From Nonomuraea dietziae (GTDB lineage: Bacteria > Actinomycetota > Actinomycetes > Streptosporangiales > Streptosporangiaceae), in assembly GCF_014195505.1 (NCBI RefSeq), contig NZ_JACIBV010000001.1, positions 7,006,001 through 7,070,000 of the forward strand: 64,000 nt of DNA. Reading direction: 5' to 3'. A program made the translations under genes and the position numbers. Each line of letters begins with the position of its first letter. Position 1 is the first letter of the stretch. The notes beneath the pieces were generated by a model. That model was not told where the DNA came from and did no database searches. It saw only the letters and a program-made list of their open reading frames with translations. Below are positions 17,299 through 24,230 of the stretch, piece after piece.

Positions 17299-18930
17299 CT
17301 AGAAGATCGACGCCTTGAAGCCGACGGCGCCGTCGGCGGTCTGCACGGTGACCTTGCCCCCCGCGCACGACACCTTCGGCTGGTCGGTGCCGGGCACGAT
17401 CACCGTCAGCAGCGACGTGGAAGCCGGAGACACGACCGTCGTCGCCGGGTTCTTGGCCATGTACGAGGGCGACACCCATCCGAGCCTGCCGCCGCGCTCC
17501 ACCTTCTGGCCGCCCACCGGCTTGCAGCCGGACAGCTGCACCAGGCTGACCTTGAACTTCCCGTCGGCCAGCACGACCTTGCCGCCGGAGTTGGAGACGA
17601 GCTTGAGCGAGGGGTCGAAGCGCCAGATGTTCCTGACCTTCCTGCCGCCGCCCGCGCCGTCCAGGACGGCCATCACGTCCTCGTCGTGGTTGACCAGCAC
17701 CGACCTGGTACGGCTCACGCCGTACGCCTTGTCGGTGAGCCGGTAGCGCTGGCGGCCCGAGTCGTAGGCGGTCCTGGACAACGTGGTCGCGGTCCTCGGC
17801 CTGAAGCGGGCGCCCACGACGGTCGGCACGTTGTGCGCCTCGGGTGACATGGTCCAGTACCGGTAGCGCGTGGGCTCGTAGGAGTGGAAACCGGCGTCGA
17901 CCAGGACGTCCCTGCCCTGGGCGTAGTAGGTGAGGCCGAGGTGGTCCTCGTGGCCGTGGTACTTCGTGCCGGGGCCGAACCTGATGGAGTAGAAGGCCGA
18001 CTCGGGCTTGGCCCAGTCGGTCCTGCCGTACACGTAGCCGGCCTTGAAGACCTTCACCCTCTCCGAGGGGTTCTGGAAGCCCGAGGGCTCGTGGTCGGCG
18101 CCGCCGTCGCCGATCGGCACCATGAACCCGGCGGGGTTGGTGGAGTGCATGATGAAGCCGCCCAGCTTCGACCAGCGCGCGGAGATGTCGCCTGGCACCT
18201 TGCGGCCGCAGTCCTTGAGGTTGGTCATGGCGACCTTCAGCCGGTCGTGGACGTAGATCGCGTAGCGGGGGGCCTGCTCCATCAGCGCGCCCTGCGAGTC
18301 GATGTCGAGCTTCACGGTCTTGGTGAGGCGCCTGATCGCGTGGTCCTGCCAGCGCCTGTCGTTCAGGCGGCAGCCGATGCCGAGCAGCGCGATGTCCTGG
18401 TCGATGCCGTGGTTGTGGCCCCACTCGTAGAGGCGGTCGTCGCCGAGGACCCTGGCGTGCTCGGACAGGCTGTCCTTGAGCCACTTGGCGTCGACGTGCC
18501 TGCTCAGGCAGACCAGCGCGGGAGCGCGCAGCGCGATGGGGTGCTCGGCCCAGGCGTACGGGCTGGCGGGCCGGCCGCGCGGGTTGTCCTTCACCCAGTC
18601 CTGGGCGATCTCCGTGGCCCTGGCGAGGTAGCGCTCCTCGCCGTTGTTCTCGTACTCGGCCACCAGGCGGCCCATCCACCGCAGCGAGTGGAACACCATG
18701 CCCCACGAGCGGTTCTTGTACGGGTTGGTGCGCCAGTCGACGTCCTGGCCGACCTTGACGGGCGGCAGGTCGAGGAAGGCGACCTCGCCCTTCATCACCT
18801 CGGCCGCCGTCGGCGTGGCGGGCAGCCAGTCGCCCTGGCACTCCGCGGTGCGTTTCACCGTGGCGCCCGCGGTGTCGGCCGGCCCGCCGAGGGCGAGCAG
18901 GAGAGCGAGGGGGAGAGCGAGGCGACGCAC
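17299..18930 (-). CDS. secreted heparinase II/III-like polysaccharide lyase
   Basis: This 543-residue protein has a signal peptide (LALPLALLLALGG, cleaved near TAGA). An alpha-helical toroid domain (about 60-300) contains EWGHNHGIDQDIALLG, and a beta-sandwich domain contains KYHGHEDHLGLTYYAQGRDVLVDAG, the His-rich catalytic region of heparinase II/III-like lyases. Such enzymes cleave uronic-acid polysaccharides (heparin, alginate or ulvan types) by beta-elimination. The actual substrate is not evident; it could act on the organism's own envelope polymers or on environmental ones. It is a single gene, divergent from the HD-domain gene. Confidence 0.8.
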   Translation of the reverse strand: MRRLALPLALLLALGGPADTAGATVKRTAECQGDWLPATPTAAEVMKGEVAFLDLPPVKVGQDVDWRTNPYKNRSWGMVFHSLRWMGRLVAEYENNGEERYLARATEIAQDWVKDNPRGRPASPYAWAEHPIALRAPALVCLSRHVDAKWLKDSLSEHARVLGDDRLYEWGHNHGIDQDIALLGIGCRLNDRRWQDHAIRRLTKTVKLDIDSQGALMEQAPRYAIYVHDRLKVAMTNLKDCGRKVPGDISARWSKLGGFIMHSTNPAGFMVPIGDGGADHEPSGFQNPSERVKVFKAGYVYGRTDWAKPESAFYSIRFGPGTKYHGHEDHLGLTYYAQGRDVLVDAGFHSYEPTRYRYWTMSPEAHNVPTVVGARFRPRTATTLSRTAYDSGRQRYRLTDKAYGVSRTRSVLVNHDEDVMAVLDGAGGGRKVRNIWRFDPSLKLVSNSGGKVVLADGKFKVSLVQLSGCKPVGGQKVERGGRLGWVSPSYMAKNPATTVVSPASTSLLTVIVPGTDQPKVSCAGGKVTVQTADGAVGFKASIF

Positions 18931-19026
18931 GCCAGATCCTTCCGGGCCGAACCGAGGGGGCGGAACATGCTGTCCGGAATAAGATCACCTGGTCAAGCTG
19001 GTATGAGACATCGTTATCGTGACGGC

Positions 19027-19614
19027 ATGAACCTCGTGATCCCGGACACATCGGCGTGCCGAGCGTCGCTCGAAGTGGCGACCGCCTACCACTCGCCCGC
19101 GCTGCTCAACCACTCCGTGCGCTCTTATCTGTGGGCCGCCTACTACGCGCGCAGAAGGGGCATCCACTTCGACGCCGAGCTGCTCTACGTGGCGGCGATG
19201 CTGCACGATCTCGGCCTGGCCGAGGCCTTCGACAACCACAGCCTGCCGTTCGAGGAGGCGGGCGGGCACGTGGCGTGGGTGTTCGGCGCGGGCGCGGGCT
19301 GGCCGGTGGAGCGCAGGCGGCGCGCGGCCGAGGTGATCGTCCGCCACATGTGGGACGAGGTCGACGTGCGCGACGACCCCGAGGGCCACCTGCTGGAGCT
19401 GTCGACGGGCATGGACGTCTCGGGACGCGGCACCGACGCGATCCCCGGCGACGTGCGCGAGGAGGTGCTGGGCCGCTACCCGCGCCTCGGCCTCGCCGAG
19501 GAGTTCGTGGCCTGCTTCGAGAGCCAGGCCGCGCGCAAGCCGGACAGCCTGGCGGCCAGCTTCGTGCGGAGCGGGTTCGCCGCGAGAGTGGCGGCGAACC
19601 CGCTCGACCACTAG
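19027..19614 (+). CDS. HD-domain protein (putative phosphohydrolase)
   Basis: This is a 195-residue soluble protein with a compact HD domain. It has LLNHSVRSYLWAAYYARR (first metal His), LYVAAMLHDLGLAEAF (the HD pair) and HLLELSTGMDVSG toward the end. This resembles the cyanamide-hydratase-like and actinobacterial HD families acting on small nitriles or nucleotides; the substrate is not known. The start at 19027 (MNLVIPDT) is the first ATG. The stop overlaps the stop of the convergent MhuD-like gene by 3 bases. Confidence 0.75.
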   Translation: MNLVIPDTSACRASLEVATAYHSPALLNHSVRSYLWAAYYARRRGIHFDAELLYVAAMLHDLGLAEAFDNHSLPFEEAGGHVAWVFGAGAGWPVERRRRAAEVIVRHMWDEVDVRDDPEGHLLELSTGMDVSGRGTDAIPGDVREEVLGRYPRLGLAEEFVACFESQAARKPDSLAASFVRSGFAARVAANPLDH

Positions 19615-19985
19615 CCCTTGGGCCCCGTGCTCTGGACGACCTCGAAGGACCACAGCTCCGCCCCCGAGGCGGCGGGGCCCTGGCCGTGACCGTGTCCCTG
19701 CCCGTGGCCCTCTCCCTGACCGTGGCCGTGCCCGGGCCGCTCTCCTGCGGCCTGGGCGTGGCCGGCCTGGAAGGCCCTGCTGGACTGCCAGGCCTGGAAG
19801 TCCTCCTCGCTGCGCCAGCGGGTGTAGACGAGGTAGGTGTCAGTGCCCTCGACGGGGCGCAGCAACTCGAACCACTCGAAGCCGTCGGACGACTCCACCA
19901 TCCCCGCCCTGCCGGAGAAACGCCGCTCCAGCTCCTCGCGCATCTCGGCGGGCACGGTCAACGCGTTGATCTTCACCACGGACAT
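19611..19985 (-). CDS. MhuD-like heme-degrading monooxygenase with His/Gly/Gln insert
   Basis: This 124-residue ABM-fold protein starts MSVVKINALTVPAEM, close to mycobacterial MhuD (MPVVKINA...). It keeps the heme-contacting Asn in KINAL, FELLRPVEGTDTYLV and the Trp in FQAWQSS. The axial-ligand region AGHAQ is followed by an unusual insert of about 22 residues built of GHGHGQ-type repeats before the last strand ELWSFEVV. MhuD degrades heme to mycobilin and iron. The insert is absent from the mycobacterial protein as I recall it and could bind metal or heme. The neighbours (HD protein, amidohydrolase remnant) give no clear iron context. Confidence 0.82.
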   Translation of the reverse strand: MSVVKINALTVPAEMREELERRFSGRAGMVESSDGFEWFELLRPVEGTDTYLVYTRWRSEEDFQAWQSSRAFQAGHAQAAGERPGHGHGQGEGHGQGHGHGQGPAASGAELWSFEVVQSTGPKG

Positions 19986-19986
19986 G

Positions 19987-20450
19987 TCAGGCTCCCTTCA
20001 CCCTCCTGCCAGCCTTCCACACACCCGTCACGTGATCGGGATCGGACATGGCCGTGATGTCGTCGAGCGGGTCGGCGTCGAGCGTGATCACCTCGGCGTC
20101 GTACCCCTCGGCCAGCACCCCGCTGCGCGGCGCCTGGGCGCCGAGCGCGAGAGGGCCGTGCGTGGTGGCCGCCCTGATCGCCTTCAGGGGAGGCAGCGGG
20201 CGGCGCGCAGGCCGGGGGAGACGGTGAGGACGCGCGCGGGGTCGAGGTCGGGGGCGCCGAACAGGTGGATGTGACAGTCCCACAGACCAGGCATGACGAC
20301 GGGCGCGGAGGTGTGCGTCGCGCCCCTCGTGTCGGGGGCGTTCCGGGCGGAGCCCGCGTAGCGAACGAGGCCGTTCTCGATGACGACGGCCGCCTGCCGT
20401 ACGGGCTGGCCGTCGCCCGGAATGAGTAGATCGGCCGTGATGAGCCCCAT
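19987..20450 (-). pseudogene. amidohydrolase remnant with large internal deletion
   Basis: The N-terminal ~85 residues of an imidazolonepropionase-like amidohydrolase are intact: MGLITADLLIPGDGQ, then VVMPGLWDCHIHLFG with the first metal HxH pair, then TVSPGLRAARC. The next readable part, in a different frame after about 20190-20205, is the family's C-terminus (KAIRAATTHGPLALG, then GVLAEGYDAEVITLDADPL). About 250 residues carrying the other metal ligands and the active-site Asp are missing, so this is not a sequencing indel but a deleted gene. It lies one base upstream of the MhuD-like gene start and is divergent from the cold shock gene. Confidence 0.8.
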
Positions 20451-20586
20451 GCGGCTGATGATGCCAATCTTTTTGCCCACTGTTGGCACCCGGCTTGGTA
20501 CTTCGCTCGTCTGCGGAGCCGATTGCGGGGTAGGGTCCGCAACGCAGCCCTGCTGAAGTAGCGGGGCTCATCAGAAGGAGAAGCAG

Positions 20587-20790
20587 TTGTCTGAAGGCAC
20601 CGTGAAGTGGTTCAACGCCGAGAAGGGCTTCGGGTTCATCGCGCCCGACGACGGCAGCGCGGACGTGTTCGTGCACTACTCGGCCATCACCACCAACGGC
20701 TACCGCTCGCTCGAGGAGAACCAGCGGGTCTCGTTCGAGACCACCCGTGGGCCGAAGGGTCTGCAGGCTGAGCAGGTTGTTCCGCTGTAA
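20587..20790 (+). CDS. cold shock protein (CspA family)
   Basis: This 67-residue single cold shock domain binds RNA and single-stranded DNA and melts mRNA structure. RNP1 (KGFGFI) and RNP2 (VFVHYS) are intact in GTVKWFNAEKGFGFIAP and DVFVHYSAI. Translation starts at TTG with AAGGAG 6 bases upstream. The ~90-base leader contains a stem-loop (GCCCTGCT with AGCGGGGC) directly before the ribosome binding site, which could mask it in the cold-shock manner. A strong terminator follows. Several paralogues are normal in actinobacteria, so no specific letter is assigned. Confidence 0.95.
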   Translation: MSEGTVKWFNAEKGFGFIAPDDGSADVFVHYSAITTNGYRSLEENQRVSFETTRGPKGLQAEQVVPL

Positions 20791-20798
20791 CCAACGAT

Positions 20799-20830
20799 GA
20801 AGCGGGGCCCCTTCGCCGGGGCCCCGCTTC
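20799..20830 (+). terminator. cold shock gene terminator
   Basis: A perfect 13-bp stem (GAAGCGGGGCCCC with GGGGCCCCGCTTC) with a 6-base TTCGCC loop lies 8 bases after the stop. It also abuts the end of the convergent Asp23 operon, so it may act both ways. Confidence 0.8.
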
Positions 20831-20831
20831 T

Positions 20832-21413
20832 TCATCTCACCACTCGTTTGGGCGGAGCCGCCGATTCCAGGCTGACCCTGACGATCGTGGGCAGCCGGTC
20901 GGCCCCGAGCGCCAGCCTCATGTGTGGCACGGTCACCGTGCTCAGCTCCTCGCGCAGCGCGCTCATCGGCATCCGCTCGTCGGCCGCCAGGCGCAGCCGT
21001 ACCTTGGGGTGGTCGTGGTCGCCCGCCAGCGCCGCGGTCGCCGACGTCACCGACGGCACGGCGGTCAGCTCGGCCGCGGCCGCCTTCGCCACGGCCGCCG
21101 AGGTGACGGTCGTCTGGCCCTCGGCTCCGTCTTCCACCCTGACCTCGCCCATGGTCTCGTGACGGCTCTGCGCGACCAACCACCGCAGGCCGGCCAGCGC
21201 GAGGACCACCGCCAGCACGGCCAGCGCCCACCAGAGCCATGGGGAGAATCGGGTGAAGAACTCCCGGACGGGCCCGTTGACCAGCGGTTCGTCGGCGGGC
21301 GCCCAGTTCTGCGGGAAGGCGCGCAGCCCCCTGGCCAGCGCCAACCCGCCGCACACGAGACAGATCAGGCCGAGGACGGCCAGCCCGATGCGGTTGGCGC
21401 GGCCGGTGCTCAT
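20832..21413 (-). CDS. AmaP-like alkaline shock membrane anchor (last gene of Asp23 operon)
   Basis: This 193-residue protein has two membrane helices, IGLAVLGLICLVCGGLALA and FSPWLWWALAVLAVVLALAG. A cytoplasmic alpha/beta domain follows (TSAAVAKAAAAELTAVPS, then VRLRLAADERMPMSALRE). The topology matches AmaP, which anchors Asp23 protein to the membrane in Firmicutes, and the gene context supports that. The start ATGA overlaps the stop of the preceding gene. No enzymatic motif is present. The role in envelope stress is inferred from the operon. Confidence 0.7.
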   Translation of the reverse strand: MSTGRANRIGLAVLGLICLVCGGLALARGLRAFPQNWAPADEPLVNGPVREFFTRFSPWLWWALAVLAVVLALAGLRWLVAQSRHETMGEVRVEDGAEGQTTVTSAAVAKAAAAELTAVPSVTSATAALAGDHDHPKVRLRLAADERMPMSALREELSTVTVPHMRLALGADRLPTIVRVSLESAAPPKRVVR

Positions 21414-22048
21414 CGCCGCTCCTTCATCGTGACGGACACCCTGTAGGGGTTGATGGGGCCGATCGTGCCGAGCCGTGCGAGGACGGCGTGCCGGACGGCC
21501 TCCGTCAGCCTGGCGTCGTTCCACCCTGACGCGTAGGCGGTCACGGCGACCCTGCCGCCGCCCACGCTGGCCTTGGCCGAGTGGACCCCCGGCACGTCCT
21601 CGGCCGCGCGGGCCAGCGCCGCGGCGAAGCCCTTCGGCTGCAGCCCGATGATCAGGTCGGGATCGCCCGTGCGCACCGGCACCAGATGAGGACGGCCCGC
21701 CTTCATCGCCAGCGCCAGCAGCCCGAGCCCCACCAGGACGAGGACGCTCGCCGCAGCCAGGACCCGCGGGCTGCTCCACGGGGTCGCCGAGGCCCACGAC
21801 AGCGCAGGAGCCTTGGGCAGCCAGCCGACCGGCCTGTTGACGAGCGTCGAGATGATCTCGACGGCGGCCACGAAGCCGATCCCGATCAGCACCAGAGCCG
21901 CCACGGAGGCGGCGACCATCCTGCGCGGTTTGAAGGCACGGAGCGCGGCCTTGTCGGCCGCAGGATCGACCGGCGCGACGGGAGCGGTCTCCGGCGCGGT
22001 CTGCTGCTGCGGCGTCGTCTGCGGCTCCGGCTTGGCCTCCAGCGTCAT
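21410..22048 (-). CDS. DUF6286-like membrane protein of Asp23 operon
   Basis: This is a 212-residue protein. A Gln/Pro/Ala-rich cytoplasmic N-terminus precedes two membrane helices (ASVAALVLIGIGFVAAVEII and VLAAASVLVLVGLGLLALAM). A C-terminal domain (LARAAEDVPGVHSAKASVGG, then VRHAVLARLGTIGP) resembles the Asp23-type fold seen in the neighbours. It overlaps both neighbouring genes by 4 bases, indicating translational coupling. The function is inferred only from the operon, as a possible second anchor or partner for the Asp23 proteins. Confidence 0.65.
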   Translation of the reverse strand: MTLEAKPEPQTTPQQQTAPETAPVAPVDPAADKAALRAFKPRRMVAASVAALVLIGIGFVAAVEIISTLVNRPVGWLPKAPALSWASATPWSSPRVLAAASVLVLVGLGLLALAMKAGRPHLVPVRTGDPDLIIGLQPKGFAAALARAAEDVPGVHSAKASVGGGRVAVTAYASGWNDARLTEAVRHAVLARLGTIGPINPYRVSVTMKERR

Positions 22049-22386
22049 GACCTCACCTCCAGGCTCGTCACGCGCACGTCGACCTGGGCGACCTCGAGGC
22101 CGGTCAACTCCAGCACCCTGCGCGCCACGTGGTTTCTGATCTCGGAGGCGATCGTGCGGACCGGCGCCGGATAGTCCAGCGCCACGTCCACGCGGATCGT
22201 CGTCAGGTCGCCGTCCACCCTGGCGGCGGGTGAGCGGCGGTGCAGCACCTCGCGCACCTGCTCCACCTCGTTGGCCGCCTGCAGCGCGATGCTGGAGACG
22301 ACCCTGTCCTCGATACGCGTGCGTCCCCGCTGCTCGGCGGGGATCCGCTGGGCGGGGATGAGCACGCCGTGGGCGGGGAGTGTCAT
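22045..22386 (-). CDS. Asp23/Gls24 family envelope stress protein
   Basis: This is a 113-residue protein with the Asp23 core: IEDRVVSSIALQAANEVEQV (helix), IRVDVALDYPAPVRTIASEI and RRVLELTGLEVAQVDVRV. These are the strand-helix-strand elements typical of the family. It is shorter than the first Asp23 gene of the operon. Asp23 proteins are abundant, membrane-associated scaffolds needed for cell-envelope homeostasis. The gene has 4-base overlaps with both neighbours. Confidence 0.85.
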   Translation of the reverse strand: MTLPAHGVLIPAQRIPAEQRGRTRIEDRVVSSIALQAANEVEQVREVLHRRSPAARVDGDLTTIRVDVALDYPAPVRTIASEIRNHVARRVLELTGLEVAQVDVRVTSLEVRS

Positions 22387-22571
22387 CGTCGCCTCGCTGT
22401 GAGGTGCGACAGGTCGATCTCGCCGCCCTCCGCGATGCGCCCGACCAGCAGGCCCAGCGCGCCGAGCACGAGGACCAGCAGGAACGCCCCCAGCCCGCCG
22501 AAGGCGCCGGCCAGGCCCAGGATGATGCCGACCGCCATGCCGATGATCGGCAGCACGGGGATGGTGTTCAT
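22383..22571 (-). CDS. small two-helix membrane protein (DUF2273-like)
   Basis: This 62-residue protein is almost wholly hydrophobic in its first 45 residues (IPVLPIIGMAVGIILGLAGA, then FLLVLVLGALGLLVGRIAEG) and ends in a basic tail (LTARRR). Small DUF2273-type proteins of this shape accompany Asp23 genes in many Gram-positives. The gene overlaps its neighbours by 4 bases on both sides. It probably helps recruit Asp23 to the membrane; that is inferred from context. Confidence 0.7.
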   Translation of the reverse strand: MNTIPVLPIIGMAVGIILGLAGAFGGLGAFLLVLVLGALGLLVGRIAEGGEIDLSHLTARRR

Positions 22572-22846
22572 GAGTCCTCCAGATCTTGGATCGCCACGTT
22601 CACGCGGCGGCCTTCCGTCAGCGGGACGACGACGCTGCGCACCTGGTCGGCGGTTTCGAGGAGGGAGCGGCCGGCCCGGGCGACGATGGCGATCTCCACC
22701 TCGTCGTCGCGAACGGCCACCCCCTTCAGCCGCCTGCCCGGCAGGTACGTCGCCACGGTCCCGAACGGGCCGCCCGAGAGATCCGCCACACCCGGGCAGC
22801 TCCGTACCCGTTCCGCTATGGCATGGGCCAGCCCGTCATCTGTCAT
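22568..22846 (-). CDS. Asp23-operon small protein
   Basis: This is a 92-residue soluble protein (AHAIAERVRSCPGVADLSGG, then VEIAIVARAGRSLLETADQV, then VVVPLTEGRRVNVAIQDLED). The helix-strand-helix-strand order resembles a reduced Asp23/Gls24 domain, although the sequence is too divergent to name confidently. It overlaps both neighbours by 4 bases, so its product is made together with theirs. Confidence 0.65.
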   Translation of the reverse strand: MTDDGLAHAIAERVRSCPGVADLSGGPFGTVATYLPGRRLKGVAVRDDEVEIAIVARAGRSLLETADQVRSVVVPLTEGRRVNVAIQDLEDS

Positions 22847-23328
22847 TGGACTCGTGGCCCCCTCTCCCTTTCGGTGGACTCCTCCTCGTTCTTGGGCGAC
22901 TCGGGCAGGTGCACGTCGTTGACGCTGACGTTCACCTCGGTCACCTCCAGGCCGGTCATCCGCTCGATCGCCGAGATCACGTTCCTGCGGACCGCGCCGG
23001 CCAGGTCGGGGATCGCCGCGCCGTACTCCACTGTGAGGTCGAGGTCGACGGCTGTCTGCCGCTCGCCCACCTCCACCGACACACCCTGGCTCACGCTCTT
23101 CTCGCCGCCGACCATGCCACGCATGGCGCCCAGGGCCCGCGCGGTGCCACCGCCCATGCTGTACACGCCGGAGACCTCCCGCGCGGCCAGTCCTGCGATC
23201 TTCGCCACGACGCCGTCGGCGATGGTCGTCCTGCCCTGCTCGGTGACGAGCGAGCTGCCGCCCTGCGTCCGTGCTCTCGGTACGGCCGGCGTCGCCGTGC
23301 CGCTGTCTCTGGCCATCGTGTCAGCCAC
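22843..23328 (-). CDS. Asp23/Gls24 family envelope stress protein (first gene of operon)
   Basis: This 161-residue protein has the full Asp23 domain: TTIADGVVAKIAGLAAREVS, VDLDLTVEYGAAIPDLAGAV, NVISAIERMTGLEVTEVNVS. Flexible charged tails occur at both ends. The GTG at 23328 is used here; an internal ATG at 23316 is an alternative. It heads a six-gene operon whose five junctions all overlap by exactly 4 bases. The promoter must lie within the ~135 bp shared with the divergent FAH-family gene. A role in envelope stress resistance is established for the family in Firmicutes and inferred here. Confidence 0.88.
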   Translation of the reverse strand: MADTMARDSGTATPAVPRARTQGGSSLVTEQGRTTIADGVVAKIAGLAAREVSGVYSMGGGTARALGAMRGMVGGEKSVSQGVSVEVGERQTAVDLDLTVEYGAAIPDLAGAVRRNVISAIERMTGLEVTEVNVSVNDVHLPESPKNEEESTERERGPRVQ

Positions 23329-23465
23329 GATCAGTCACCCCCGGTGTCGATATCGACTCACTTCGACCTGTTACCAGGCGGTTCACTGCCATTCAGGGTT
23401 TAAAGCGGGTTTTGGGGATTAATAGACCCGACGAGGCACCAGGTGGACGGCACTAGCCTTGTCAT

Positions 23466-24230
23466 GTGCGTATAGCGAGGTTCTCCACAGGCGACGAGGT
23501 TGTCTTCGGCGTGGTCGAGGGCGACGTCATCTCGACGATCGCCGGTCATCCGTTCAACCAGATCCAGTTCACCGGTGAGCGCTACCCGCTGGCCGAGGTG
23601 CGGCTGCTGGCGCCGATGCTGCCCAGCAAGGTCATCGCCATCGGCAGGAACTACGCCGAGCACGCCAAGGAGCTCGGCAACGAGGTCCCCGAAGAGCCGC
23701 TCATCTTCATGAAGCCGTCCACCTCGGTGGTCGGCCACGGCGACGCCATCGCCTATCCCACCTCGCAGTCGGAGCGCGTCGACTTCGAGGGCGAGCTGGC
23801 CGTGGTGATCGGCAGGCTCTGCCGTGAGGTGCCCGCCGAGCGGGCCAAGGACGTCATCTTCGGCTACACCTGCGCCAACGACGTCACCGCTCGCGACCTG
23901 CAGAAGAAGGACGTCCAGTTCACCAGGGCCAAGGGGTTCGACACCTTCTGCCCGATCGGCCCGTGGATCGAGACCGACCTCGACGCCTCCGACCTGGCGC
24001 TGACCACCACGGTCAACGGTGAGATCAGGCAGAGCGGACGCACCTCCCAGCTCATCAACGACATCCCCGCGCTGGTGGCCTACGTCAGCGCGGTCATGAC
24101 GCTGATTCCCGGCGATGTCATCCTGACCGGCACCCCGGCGGGCGTGGGCCCGATGGAGATCGGTGACGAGGTCAGCGTCGGCATCGAGGGCATCGGCACT
24201 CTGACGAACAAGGTGGTCTCCCGTGACTGA
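23466..24230 (+). CDS. fumarylacetoacetate hydrolase family protein
   Basis: This 254-residue enzyme of the FAH superfamily covers 2-hydroxyhepta-2,4-diene-1,7-dioate isomerase and oxaloacetate decarboxylase-like members. It has the substrate/metal motifs IGRNYAEHAKELG, FMKPSTSVVGHGDAI, RVDFEGELAVVIGR (metal Glu residues), YTCANDVTARDLQKKD and LTGTPAGVG. It probably acts on a 2-oxo or 2-hydroxydienoic acid. Translation starts at GTG. The stop overlaps the gltX start by 8 bases, an arrangement common in actinobacteria, suggesting a housekeeping rather than catabolic role. Confidence 0.88.
   Translation: MRIARFSTGDEVVFGVVEGDVISTIAGHPFNQIQFTGERYPLAEVRLLAPMLPSKVIAIGRNYAEHAKELGNEVPEEPLIFMKPSTSVVGHGDAIAYPTSQSERVDFEGELAVVIGRLCREVPAERAKDVIFGYTCANDVTARDLQKKDVQFTRAKGFDTFCPIGPWIETDLDASDLALTTTVNGEIRQSGRTSQLINDIPALVAYVSAVMTLIPGDVILTGTPAGVGPMEIGDEVSVGIEGIGTLTNKVVSRD

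Noticed and set aside
19001..19008. GTATGAGA near the HD-domain gene as another IclR-like operator
   Set aside because: Only one half of the motif is present; the TCTC arm at the required spacing is missing.
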